A stretch of DNA of 9,483 bases. Source: an uncultured Eubacteriales bacterium. GTDB taxonomy: Bacteria; Bacillota; Clostridia; Oscillospirales; Ruminococcaceae. Under the pieces are notes generated by a model. It was not told where the DNA came from. It saw only the letters and a program-made list of their open reading frames with translations, and did no database searches. The translations under genes and the position numbers were made by a program. Each line of letters starts with the position of its first letter. The stretch's first letter is position 1. The stretch is from the NCBI GenBank assembly GCA_959605275.1, contig CAUHFD010000100.1, positions 1-9,483 of the forward strand. The letters are read 5' to 3'. Below are positions 1 through 5,784 of the stretch, piece by piece.

Positions 1-2
1 CC

Positions 3-212
3 CTTGATCAACTAGATGCTTTCGGTGCTGAAACAACTGATGCTTCAGACGCTGACGATGCGGATAATGCGACTGTCTCCGACGATGCAGAAACACCGGA
101 CAATACCGATGATGCAAGCGAAACAGCCGATAACAGCACCGCAGATGCAGAAACCGCCGAAGCTCCTGCTGATGCACCATCGGAAGAAAATTCCGATTCC
201 GACAAGGAATAA
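3..212 (+). CDS. C-terminal end of an unidentified protein with a highly acidic tail (5' partial)
   Basis: An open frame enters from the left edge and ends at TAA 210-212, giving the last 69 residues of a protein. After a short start (LDQLDAFGAE) the sequence is low complexity: about 18 Asp, 8 Glu and 15 Ala with Thr, Ser and Asn, one Lys and no Arg, so the tail has a net charge near -25. It has no predicted membrane segment, motif or regular repeat and is probably disordered. Acidic tails of this kind end many bacterial proteins, including some nucleic acid enzymes and ribosome-associated proteins, so the tail does not identify the gene. It is followed by a hairpin at 229-262. That the frame is coding is fairly sure from the coherent acidic composition and the terminator behind it. 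The complementary Ala/Ser-rich frame is its shadow. Confidence 0.6.
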   Translation, partial: LDQLDAFGAETTDASDADDADNATVSDDAETPDNTDDASETADNSTADAETAEAPADAPSEENSDSDKE

Positions 213-228
213 TCTCTCCTAAAAAAAC

Positions 229-262
229 AAACGACCGGCAAATGGGAAAAGGCCGGTCGTTT
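229..262 (+). terminator. Strong hairpin, probable intrinsic terminator after the first gene
   Basis: An 11-bp perfect stem (AAACGACCGGC at 229-239 with GCCGGTCGTTT at 252-262) encloses a 12-base loop, 16 bases after the stop codon at 210-212. On the + strand only three T residues belong to the stem and the following bases are CCGTTCG, so the U-tract is weak. On the - strand the stem is followed by TTGTTTTTTT (complement of 221-230), a much better U-tract. It may therefore end transcription in both directions, although no - strand gene is seen to its right. Confidence 0.65.
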
Positions 263-290
263 CCGTTCGATAATCGTGTTTTACGAAGGC

Positions 291-314
291 TTTGCGTTTC
301 CGACGGATCGCAAA
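291..314 (+). promoter_or_regulatory. Dyad-symmetric element upstream of the dehydrogenase gene
   Basis: Outer arms TTTGCG (291-296) and CGCAAA (309-314) are perfect inverted copies, and inner arms TCCG (299-302) and CGGA (304-307) are also inverted around A303. This gives a near-symmetric block 23 bases before the chosen start of the dehydrogenase. It could be a repressor operator or a small RNA hairpin in the leader. No convincing -35/-10 pair was found in 263-336, so its role is open. Confidence 0.3.
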
Positions 315-336
315 ACCGGAAAGACGTGGATGTTTT

Positions 337-1332
337 ATGAAAATGGTAATACTGGATGGGCATACACTGAATCCCGGCGACCTGTCTTTTGAGGCATTGA
401 AAGAATTCGGCAATCTTTCATACTATGACAGGACGCCTACCCAACTCACAGCCGAGCGAATCGGTGACGCAGAAATCGCTTTTTCCAACAAAACGCTGAT
501 TGACCGCAGCATTATAGAATCCTGCCCCAATCTGAAGTATATCGGGCTGTTCTCCACCGGATACAATGTCGTTGATATCCACTGCGCTGCCGAAAAAGGG
601 ATCACCGTCACCAACATTCCGAATTACTCCACAAACGCAGTCGCGCAGCATGTTTTTGCGCTGATTCTCCGATTCACCAATCGAGTCGCAGAACATAACA
701 GCCGAGTTCAGGACGGAGAATGGACTTCCTCTAAGGATTTTTGCTTTTATGAAAAGCTGACCGAGCTGGCAGGCAAAACGATCGGGCTGGTCGGATTCGG
801 CAGTATCGGGCATCAGGTCGCCCGTATCGCCGCGGCTTTCAACATGAAAATACTGGTTTATACCCGGACTGAAAAACCGCTTCCTCCCGAAATGGACATT
901 CGCTACGCCGACTTTGATACCCTCCTTTCTCAAAGTGATTTCATTTCGCTCCACTGCCCGCTTTTTGAAGAAACCCGAGGGATGATCAACGCCGAATCAC
1001 TGGCAAAAATGAAGTCCTCTGCGATCCTGATTAACACGGCAAGAGGTCCGATTGTCAATCAATCCGACTTGGCAGAGGCACTGAACAAAGGTGTTATCGG
1101 CGGTGCAGGGCTGGACGTGGTCGATGTGGAACCGATGACGGTCGATAACCCGCTGCTGCACGCCAAAAACTGCGTGATCACACCCCATATTGCGTGGGCG
1201 GCACTGGAAACCAGACAGCGGTTGCTGGATACGGTCGTTTCCAATCTTCGTGCCTATCTGGAGGGGGCTCCGGTCAATGTTGTAAATCCGGAAGGGGTAA
1301 AGTTTAAAGGAAATGCACCGCATTCCTTTTAA
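337..1332 (+). CDS. D-2-hydroxyacid dehydrogenase, NAD-dependent (glycerate dehydrogenase-like)
   Basis: A 331-residue protein, normal for the D-isomer-specific 2-hydroxyacid dehydrogenase family, which reversibly reduces 2-keto acids to D-2-hydroxy acids in the cytoplasm with NAD(P)H. The N-terminal substrate domain (about 1-105) is followed by the nucleotide-binding domain with GxGxxG at G153-F-G155-S-I-G158. The catalytic triad is visible: R236 in NTARG, E265 in DVEP and H284 in TPHIAWA. The start MVILDGHTLNPGD and the HIAWA motif recall glycerate dehydrogenase/hydroxypyruvate reductase, but the substrate cannot be fixed from sequence. ATG 337 was chosen because the Rossmann-like start follows at once. 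A frame extension back to TTG 292 adds 15 basic, non-family residues and has no better ribosome site. The Shine-Dalgarno is weak (GTGGA, 326-330). It stands alone between a terminator-like hairpin and a 103-base gap. Confidence 0.93.
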   Translation: MKMVILDGHTLNPGDLSFEALKEFGNLSYYDRTPTQLTAERIGDAEIAFSNKTLIDRSIIESCPNLKYIGLFSTGYNVVDIHCAAEKGITVTNIPNYSTNAVAQHVFALILRFTNRVAEHNSRVQDGEWTSSKDFCFYEKLTELAGKTIGLVGFGSIGHQVARIAAAFNMKILVYTRTEKPLPPEMDIRYADFDTLLSQSDFISLHCPLFEETRGMINAESLAKMKSSAILINTARGPIVNQSDLAEALNKGVIGGAGLDVVDVEPMTVDNPLLHAKNCVITPHIAWAALETRQRLLDTVVSNLRAYLEGAPVNVVNPEGVKFKGNAPHSF

Positions 1333-1372
1333 ACTCCGCTTTTGTGCCTTTTCGGCAAATAGGACGCTGAAA

Positions 1373-1400
1373 TTTCGGTCTGCATTCCATTTGACCGAAA
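1373..1400 (+). repeat. Inverted repeat in the dehydrogenase-ABC gap
   Basis: TTTCGGTC (1373-1380) and GACCGAAA (1393-1400) form a perfect 8-bp stem with a 12-base loop. No T-run follows, so it is not an ordinary terminator. It sits 36 bases before the ABC ATPase start and could be an operator or a leader hairpin. The rest of this 103-base gap shows only a small TGCC/GGCA hairpin near 1346-1356 and the ribosome site at 1418-1424. Confidence 0.35.
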
Positions 1401-1435
1401 CCTGGACAAAAGCTCAGAAAGGAGCGGTCATAAAA

Positions 1436-2392
1436 ATGATTGAAATCAAAGGGTTGCAGAAAAAATATAAAAACTTTGCCGTGCTCAAGGGCGTTGATCT
1501 GTTTGTCGGCAAGGGAGAAGTATTCGGATTTATCGGCAAAAACGGGTGCGGCAAGTCCACCACTATGAATATCATCACCGGACTGCTTGCCAAAGATGCC
1601 GGCAGTGTCCGCATCGGAGGCGAGGAAGTCATTACGGCAGGACGGGTACAAGTCGGATATCTGCCGGAAGCGCCTGCTCTGTTCGAATACATGAACTGCC
1701 GCCAATATCTCAATTACATTGGGGCAGCATGCCGTTATGCCGGCGATCTGTACCGGCGCACCGAAGAAGTCATCCGGATCATCGGTCTGCAGGACAGTGC
1801 CGACCGGAAAATCGGCGGATACTCCCGCGGCATGAAACAGCGGGTCGGCATCGGCGCCGCCATTTATGCCAATTATGATATCGTTATATTGGATGAACCC
1901 ACCTCGGCGCTCGACCCACAGGGACGCGCGGAGGTGATGCAGATTATCGAAACCCTGAAACAGATGGGAAAAACCGTACTGCTTTCCACCCACATTTTAA
2001 CCGACGTCGAACGGGTAGCCGACCGGGTGGGAATCCTGAACGACGGCGTCATTGCGGAATCCGGCACATTGTCTGAGCTTTACCGCAAATATGCAAGCGA
2101 CACCGTTAGCTTTGAATTGTCCGATTTTTCACAGCCGCTTTGTGAAAAGCTGCTGCAAACCGACTTTGTGGCTTCCTTCCGCTCGGATCAGAAGATCTTT
2201 CACGTCCAGCTCAAGGGCGATATCGCGCAAAGCGCTCCCCGGTTGTTCCGATTCCTTGCCGAACAGCCCGAAACCGTTGTCCGCTTCGAATCTCAAACGA
2301 CCTCTTTGGAGCAAATTTATATGCAAGTATGTTACCGTGTGGCTGCTCGATCCTCTGCGCAAGCTGCGGCACAACAAGGAGGCGGTTTCTGA
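1436..2392 (+). CDS. ABC transporter ATP-binding protein (ABC-2/NatA-like exporter ATPase)
   Basis: A 318-residue cytoplasmic ATPase that would power the membrane protein encoded next to it. Visible elements in order: Walker A GKNGCGKST (34-42); GYLPE (74-78) at the Q-loop position, where exporters of this type often lack the glutamine; signature YSRGM (129-133), a variant of LSGGQ common in this subfamily; Walker B IVILDEP with D153 and E154; D-loop SALD (157-160); and H-loop histidine H186 in STH. The region after about 215 is an accessory C-terminal domain of the kind seen in ABC-2 ATPases. ATG 1436 is supported by AAAGGAG at 1418-1424; a longer in-frame extension back to 1313 overlaps the preceding gene and is not family-like. 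The stop TGA shares its last base with the permease ATG, so the two are translationally coupled. The substrate is unknown. Confidence 0.93.
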   Translation: MIEIKGLQKKYKNFAVLKGVDLFVGKGEVFGFIGKNGCGKSTTMNIITGLLAKDAGSVRIGGEEVITAGRVQVGYLPEAPALFEYMNCRQYLNYIGAACRYAGDLYRRTEEVIRIIGLQDSADRKIGGYSRGMKQRVGIGAAIYANYDIVILDEPTSALDPQGRAEVMQIIETLKQMGKTVLLSTHILTDVERVADRVGILNDGVIAESGTLSELYRKYASDTVSFELSDFSQPLCEKLLQTDFVASFRSDQKIFHVQLKGDIAQSAPRLFRFLAEQPETVVRFESQTTSLEQIYMQVCYRVAARSSAQAAAQQGGGF

Positions 2393-3162
2393 TGCAGTTA
2401 AAATTCGGTTTTAAAAAAGAATGGATGGAGTATTTCGGCACAAAACGCTGGCTTGCCTTTTTCCTGCCGGCTCTGTTTTTTATCCTCGCAGACCCGATCA
2501 TGATATTGATTACACCGCTGATCCTCGAATCCATGTCCTCTCTTCCGGGTATGGAGGCTCTGAGCAGTCAGATACAGGCGAATCAGGCAATGGCACTGCA
2601 AACTTTTTCTGCCGACTTTATGAATATGGGACTGTTGGCGTTGGTTTTATCCATGATGCGGACAGCGGGCGGAGATCAAAAAAATCACAGCTGTGTCATT
2701 CCGATCTGCAACGGTTTTTCCCGTCCTGTCTACATTCTGTCAAAATTTCTCGTCTATCCCGCTATCGCTTTTATCAGCGCTTTCCTAAGCTTTTGTCTGG
2801 CTTTTCTCTATTCCGGATTTTTATTTTCGGACCGCGTGCATGTTTTAGACACCCTGCCGGCGGTCGCGGCGTTTGGTTTGTTTATGGCGTTCGCTGCCGT
2901 ACTGATGCTGTCGGTCGGCTGCATGACCGGGAAAGCCGGAATCAGCGCGATTATCGTTTATATCGTCATTTATTTTGTTTCGGTATTTCTGACGATGATA
3001 CAGGCAAACCGCATCAGTCCCCTTGCACTGATGCGGTACGCCTCGGATTATACCGGCTCTGTGGATTGGGAATACTGGCTGACGATTGCGATCACCCTTG
3101 CCGCAAGCGTTCTTCTTTATTTCCTGACTGCCGCGGTATTTAAAAAGAAGCGCCTGGTTTAA
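2392..3162 (+). CDS. ABC-2-type permease, six-helix membrane protein
   Basis: A 256-residue hydrophobic protein starting at ATG 2392, which overlaps the preceding TGA by one base. AAGGAGG at 2376-2382 (9 bases before the start) supports this start. About six membrane helices can be seen: roughly 21-42, 77-92, 116-141, 155-178, 184-205 and 229-250. The basic N-terminal segment (KFGFKKEW) is probably cytoplasmic and contacts the ATPase. Size, helix number and pairing with a NatA-like ATPase fit the ABC-2 exporter class used for drugs, lantibiotic immunity, sodium or other small substrates. No extracellular domain or substrate-specific motif is evident, so no substrate is proposed. The weakly conserved permease sequence makes the family name an inference from topology and context. 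Confidence 0.85.
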   Translation: MQLKFGFKKEWMEYFGTKRWLAFFLPALFFILADPIMILITPLILESMSSLPGMEALSSQIQANQAMALQTFSADFMNMGLLALVLSMMRTAGGDQKNHSCVIPICNGFSRPVYILSKFLVYPAIAFISAFLSFCLAFLYSGFLFSDRVHVLDTLPAVAAFGLFMAFAAVLMLSVGCMTGKAGISAIIVYIVIYFVSVFLTMIQANRISPLALMRYASDYTGSVDWEYWLTIAITLAASVLLYFLTAAVFKKKRLV

Positions 3163-3176
3163 GACGGTTTCTTTTT
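3142..3176 (+). terminator. Possible weak terminator spanning the permease stop codon
   Basis: AAAAAGAA (3142-3149) pairs with TTCTTTTT (3169-3176), with a short C/G-containing extension inside (GC 3150-3151 against GT 3167-3168, including a G-U pair). The right arm is a U-tract. The stem is A/T-rich with little GC core, so termination would be weak. It would separate the exporter genes from the ATP synthase operon. Confidence 0.3.
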
Positions 3177-3193
3177 GTTCATAATGTTCATAA
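3176..3193 (+). repeat. Exact 9-bp tandem repeat overlapping the operon promoter
   Basis: TGTTCATAA occurs twice head to tail (3176-3184 and 3185-3193). An 8-base part of it in shifted phase, ATAATGTT, recurs at 3202-3209 across the -10 box. The first copy contains the proposed -35 hexamer. The spacing of about one helical turn is what a dimeric or cooperative regulator would see, but slippage in AT-rich DNA is an alternative. Confidence 0.6.
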
Positions 3194-3206
3194 ATCCAAA
3201 TATAAT
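3178..3206 (+). promoter_or_regulatory. Probable sigma-A promoter of the ATP synthase operon
   Basis: TTCATA (3178-3183, four of six matches to TTGACA), a 17-base spacer, then a perfect TATAAT (3201-3206). It lies about 90 bases before the first atp start in an AT-rich gap, where the operon promoter would be expected. A second weaker pair, TGGAAA 3222-3227 and TAAAAT 3245-3250, also has a 17-base spacing. Between them CTGG..CCGG arms (3221-3235) can form a small hairpin. The rest of this roughly 130-base gap shows nothing else. Confidence 0.6.
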
Positions 3207-3282
3207 GTTAAAGAAAAGGTCTGGAAATTTTCCGGCTTTGGAGTTAAAATAAAAAGTAAAGCAGTATCACGGTATTGATTGT

Positions 3283-3289
3283 AAAGGAG
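3283..3289 (+). promoter_or_regulatory. Ribosome binding site that fixes a TTG start (atpZ)
   Basis: AAAGGAG lies 6 bases before TTG 3296. A longer in-frame candidate at TTG 3275 would place this site inside the coding sequence, so 3296 is preferred. Confidence 0.75.
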
Positions 3290-3295
3290 TTTGCT

Positions 3296-3562
3296 TTGAA
3301 ACAACAGAACAAACGCGGAGAGTGGTTTCGGTTGCTCAAAATCGCCGTGCAGTTTACCCAACTCGGATTATCCCTTGTTGTTCCGCTTTTGCTTTGTCTT
3401 TGGACAGCGGGCTGGCTGCAGCGCCGGTTTCATCTAGGCAACTGGATGCTGCTGGTCGGACTGGGACTGGGTCTTGGGACAATGGGCATTACCTTTTACC
3501 GATTTATCTGTGGTATTTTAAAAGATTCCAACCCCAACCGAAACAAAAAAAGCAAGGAGTGA
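3296..3562 (+). CDS. atpZ: AtpZ/AtpI-family small membrane protein at head of ATP synthase operon
   Basis: An 88-residue protein with two membrane helices (about 19-41 and 49-71), a basic N-terminus and a basic C-terminal tail (NRNKKSKE). Helix-loop-helix architecture, length and first position in an atp operon match the ATPase gene 1 (AtpZ) family. In other Firmicutes AtpZ acts with AtpI and has been linked to Mg2+/Ca2+ supply for, or assembly of, the ATP synthase. The family name rests on topology and position more than on a sharp motif. Translation begins at a TTG codon backed by AAAGGAG. The stop TGA is five bases before the atpI ATG, and the atpI ribosome site lies inside the last codons, so the two are coupled. 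Confidence 0.8.
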   Translation: MKQQNKRGEWFRLLKIAVQFTQLGLSLVVPLLLCLWTAGWLQRRFHLGNWMLLVGLGLGLGTMGITFYRFICGILKDSNPNRNKKSKE

Positions 3563-3567
3563 GCGAA

Positions 3568-3966
3568 ATGGAAATCATTCTGAAAGAACTGAAAAAAGTT
3601 GCACTGACCTTGGCGGGAATGGATGTACTGATTTTCGCCGGAGGACTGCTATGCCGTGTAAATCCACTCACCATGCTGATTTCACTGCTGTTTGGCAGTC
3701 TGTTTACACTGGCAAACTTCATGCTGCTGGGCAGTCTTTGTCAAAAAGCCTGCACCAAGCACCCTTTACATGCGAAACGGTTTATGATCGTTAATTATAC
3801 CATTCGATTATTATTGGCGGCGGTGGTAATCATTGCTTCCTTTGAACTGCCTTATCTCAATCCGGTCGGGGTAATTCTGCCGTTGTTTGCCCCGAAAATC
3901 ACCTTTTTCGGATGGGCAATCTTTGAAACCATTACCGGAAGAGGCAAAAAACAGAAACAGGACTGA
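3568..3966 (+). CDS. atpI: ATP synthase subunit I (AtpI), c-ring assembly factor
   Basis: A 132-residue membrane protein with about four helices (14-30, 35-57, 76-93, 98-120). The spacing of the helix pairs and the late segment LPLFAPKITFF fit the ATP synthase I family, which is usually 110-140 residues. AtpI is not part of the finished enzyme. In Propionigenium- and Bacillus-type operons it has been shown to help assemble the c-ring, and this role is transferred here by homology and position. ATG 3568 follows AAGGAG (3554-3559) by eight bases, and that site overlaps the end of atpZ. A 94-base gap with a palindrome follows before atpB. Confidence 0.85.
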   Translation: MEIILKELKKVALTLAGMDVLIFAGGLLCRVNPLTMLISLLFGSLFTLANFMLLGSLCQKACTKHPLHAKRFMIVNYTIRLLLAAVVIIASFELPYLNPVGVILPLFAPKITFFGWAIFETITGRGKKQKQD

Positions 3967-3980
3967 TTTTACAAGAAAAC

Positions 3981-3992
3981 GGGGAATTCCCC
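3981..3992 (+). repeat. Perfect palindrome and pyrimidine tract in the atpI-atpB gap
   Basis: GGGGAATTCCCC is a perfect 12-base palindrome able to form a short hairpin (4-bp GC stem, AATT loop). Twelve bases on comes a pyrimidine run (4005-4020, T6CTTCCT5). The T-run is too far from the stem for a typical terminator, but partial attenuation or an mRNA processing point between the accessory genes and the structural genes is possible. Confidence 0.3.
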
Positions 3993-4045
3993 CGCCGGAC
4001 AAGCTTTTTTCTTCCTTTTTCGGGAAAATTTGACTATTTTTTTGC

Positions 4046-4052
4046 AAGGAGG
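4046..4052 (+). promoter_or_regulatory. Ribosome binding site that fixes the atpB TTG start
   Basis: AAGGAGG, a full match to the anti-Shine-Dalgarno core, lies eight bases before TTG 4061. No in-frame ATG is present near the expected N-terminus of subunit a. Confidence 0.85.
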
Positions 4053-4060
4053 GCGATCCT

Positions 4061-4765
4061 TTGGAAGGCCCAAAAATCCTGTTCCGCATCAATCTTCTGG
4101 GCGGAATCAACGTTACCGACACCATCGTTGCGTCCTGGTGCATTATATTGGCGGTATTTATCGTGTCGAAGATACTGACCCGCAAGCTCAGTAAAATTCC
4201 GACGAGAAAAACCCAGCTCGTCGCGGAAAAAATCGTCACCATGATTGACAGCCTGGTGGAAAGCACCATGGGCAAGAAATTTATGGGGTACGCGCCTTTT
4301 ATTCTGGCGCTGATGATCTTTTCGGTCTGCGGCAGTCTGATCAGTCTGCTGGGCGTCCGTCCGGTCACCGCGGACTTTAATACCACCCTGGGCTGGTCGC
4401 TTGTCACCTTTGTTTTAATCCAATACAACAATATCCGGGCGCACAAGCTGGGCGGCTATCTCAAAGGCTTCGCACAGCCGCTGCCGTTCATGCTTCCGTT
4501 AAACCTCATCAGCGAGGTCGCCACGCCGATTTCCATGAGTTTCCGTCACTTCGGCAACGTGGCGGCGGGCGTCGTTATCACCACCCTGATTTACAGCGGA
4601 TTGGCAGCTTTGTCGACAACGCTGTTTCACATCAGCATCCCGATTTTGCAGTTGGGACTTCCGGCATTCTTGTCCATCTACTTTGATTTGTTCACCGGAT
4701 TTTTACAGGCGTTTATCTTCTGCATGCTGACGATGGTTTTCATCTCCAACGCGGCATCGGATTAA
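4061..4765 (+). CDS. atpB: ATP synthase Fo subunit a
   Basis: A 234-residue integral membrane subunit that provides the two half-channels through which ions reach and leave the c-ring. Five to six hydrophobic segments are seen (about 20-40, 76-98, 110-126, 142-184, 192-230). The essential stator arginine is R162 in SFRHFGN, the helix-4 motif that interacts with the c-ring carboxylate. The following segment YFDLFTGFLQAFIFCMLTMVFI (207-228, Q216 included) is the conserved helix-5 signature. The residue after the arginine is His rather than the frequent Leu of the RLFGN form. E152 in NLISEVATP is also placed as in Firmicute homologues. Translation starts at TTG with a strong AAGGAGG site, and it is followed by a 67-base leader before atpE. 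Confidence 0.96.
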   Translation: MEGPKILFRINLLGGINVTDTIVASWCIILAVFIVSKILTRKLSKIPTRKTQLVAEKIVTMIDSLVESTMGKKFMGYAPFILALMIFSVCGSLISLLGVRPVTADFNTTLGWSLVTFVLIQYNNIRAHKLGGYLKGFAQPLPFMLPLNLISEVATPISMSFRHFGNVAAGVVITTLIYSGLAALSTTLFHISIPILQLGLPAFLSIYFDLFTGFLQAFIFCMLTMVFISNAASD

Positions 4766-4832
4766 AAGATAATAAATACAGAAAAACAAGAGCACCCCTA
4801 TTTACGCAATTCAAAACTTGGAGGTTTTTACT
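4766..4832 (+). promoter_or_regulatory. atpE: A-rich atpE leader with strong ribosome binding site
   Basis: The 67-base spacer is purine/A-rich at its start (AAGATAATAAATACAG) and ends in GGAGG (4820-4824) with an eight-base, T-rich spacer before ATG 4833. In E. coli the atpB-atpE spacer is an A/U-rich translational enhancer that raises c-subunit synthesis for the multi-copy ring. A similar role is inferred here from position and composition only. TTG 4818, in frame but inside the Shine-Dalgarno region, was rejected as start. Confidence 0.5.
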
Positions 4833-5087
4833 ATGGAAAGAGCAATTATTTTAGCAGCATCCGCCATCGGCGCAGGATTAGCAATGATCGCAGGTATCGG
4901 CCCCGGTATCGGACAAGGCTTCGCGGCAGGTAAAGCGGCGGAAGCAGTCGGCAGACAGCCCGAAGCGCAGGGCGATATCATGAAAACGATGCTGGTCGGT
5001 TGTGCGGTTGCGGAATCTACCGGTATTTACGGCTTGGTTATTGCAATCATCCTCCTGTTCGTTAACCCGCTCATTAATATGCTGTAA
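4833..5087 (+). CDS. atpE: ATP synthase Fo subunit c with Na+-type ion-binding site
   Basis: An 84-residue two-helix proteolipid that forms the rotating c-ring. Helix 1 (about 4-38) carries the glycine-rich packing motif (GIGPGIGQG at 21-29). The polar loop has the conserved R41-Q42-P43. Helix 2 (about 50-80) carries the ion-binding carboxylate E61. The residues known to ligate Na+ in the Ilyobacter tartaricus c-ring (Q32, V63, E65, S66, T67, Y70) all have counterparts at the same spacing: Q28, V59, E61, S62, T63 and Y66. By established knowledge this set marks sodium-translocating rings, whereas proton rings usually lack the Ser/Thr after the carboxylate or the helix-1 Gln. Sodium coupling is therefore predicted, not shown. 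It lies between subunits a and b as in canonical operons. Confidence 0.97.
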   Translation: MERAIILAASAIGAGLAMIAGIGPGIGQGFAAGKAAEAVGRQPEAQGDIMKTMLVGCAVAESTGIYGLVIAIILLFVNPLINML

Positions 5088-5139
5088 GCGAATTCGTCCA
5101 AACGGCAATGAACGGTAAAGCGAAAGGAATGATCATAAT

Positions 5140-5706
5140 ATGTGGGAATCCATTACCGGCTTTTTCGGGTCGCTGTTTTCTCCCGGCGGAGAATACACCG
5201 GCTTTTTCGGCATAGATTTCTGGCAGTTGCTTTTTACCTGGGGGAATCTGCTGATTCTGTTCCTGATCATCAAGCACTTTCTGTATCAGCCGGTAAAGAA
5301 AATGCTTGCGGACAGACAATCCGAGGTGGAAGAAACCTATCGGGCTGCCGAGGAAGCCAAAACTTCTGCGCTGGCAATGCAGGCGGAATATGAAGCACAT
5401 CTCAAAAACGCCAAAGAGGAAGCCGGCGAACTGGTTCGTTCGGCAACCAAAAAAGCACAGCTCCGCGGAGAAGAAATTATTGCCGAGGCGCATCAGAAGT
5501 CTGCCGGTATCCTGAAAAAAGCAGAAGAACAAATTGAAAACGAAAAGAAAAAAGCGGTCAACGAAATCAAAAATGATATCTCGGATATGGCATTTTTGGT
5601 TGCCGGTCAGGTCGTGGAAAAGGAACTGGATCCGAAGGAACACCAGCGGCTGATGGAATCCTTTATTGACAATATCGACGATCTGCAGCTGTCAGACCGG
5701 CAATAA
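5140..5706 (+). CDS. atpF: ATP synthase Fo subunit b (peripheral stalk)
   Basis: A 188-residue subunit, slightly longer than the usual 160-170. A short N-terminal stretch rich in Gly and aromatic residues (1-26) precedes one membrane helix (about 28-49, FWQLLFTWGNLLILFLIIKH). The conserved junction FLYQPVKKMLADRQ (47-60) and a long charged Ala/Glu/Lys-rich helix (60-165) follow. The helix dimerises as the peripheral stalk linking subunit a to F1 through delta. ATG 5140 follows AAAGGA (5123-5128) by 11 bases. Only one b gene is present, so a homodimer is expected. The 52-base gap after atpE has only a short CGAATTCG palindrome and this ribosome site. Confidence 0.95.
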   Translation: MWESITGFFGSLFSPGGEYTGFFGIDFWQLLFTWGNLLILFLIIKHFLYQPVKKMLADRQSEVEETYRAAEEAKTSALAMQAEYEAHLKNAKEEAGELVRSATKKAQLRGEEIIAEAHQKSAGILKKAEEQIENEKKKAVNEIKNDISDMAFLVAGQVVEKELDPKEHQRLMESFIDNIDDLQLSDRQ

Positions 5707-5724
5707 CGGATAAGGTTTTTATGA

Positions 5725-5754
5725 CGGCGAATACGGTAATATTGCCGCCCGCCG
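5725..5754 (+). other. Nested inverted repeats in the atpF-atpH gap
   Basis: CGGCG (5725-5729) pairs with CGCCG (5750-5754), and between them CGGTAATATTGCCG (5734-5747) is a palindrome with one G-U pair. The 78-base gap thus can fold into a two-part hairpin 15 bases before the atpH ribosome site (5769-5774). No T-run follows. It may tune translation or RNA decay; this is inference. Confidence 0.35.
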
Positions 5755-5784
5755 CCCACAAAACCCGGAAAGGAATCATCAGGC

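Noticed and set aside
418..954. 178-residue open frame on the - strand
   Set aside because: Lies wholly inside the dehydrogenase gene on the other strand, has no ribosome site and no family-like features; it is a shadow of the real gene.
1313..1435. 41-residue N-terminal extension of the ABC ATPase
   Set aside because: It would overlap the dehydrogenase gene, lacks family similarity, and the strong AAAGGAG at 1418-1424 points to ATG 1436.
3811..4446. 211-residue open frame on the - strand across atpI and atpB
   Set aside because: Overlaps two well-supported genes and a spacer; composition is that of a reverse-complemented membrane gene, with no Shine-Dalgarno.
5074..5643. 189-residue open frame on the - strand opposite atpF
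   Set aside because: The Phe-rich sequence is what the complement of a Glu/Lys-rich coiled-coil gene produces; atpF is certain.
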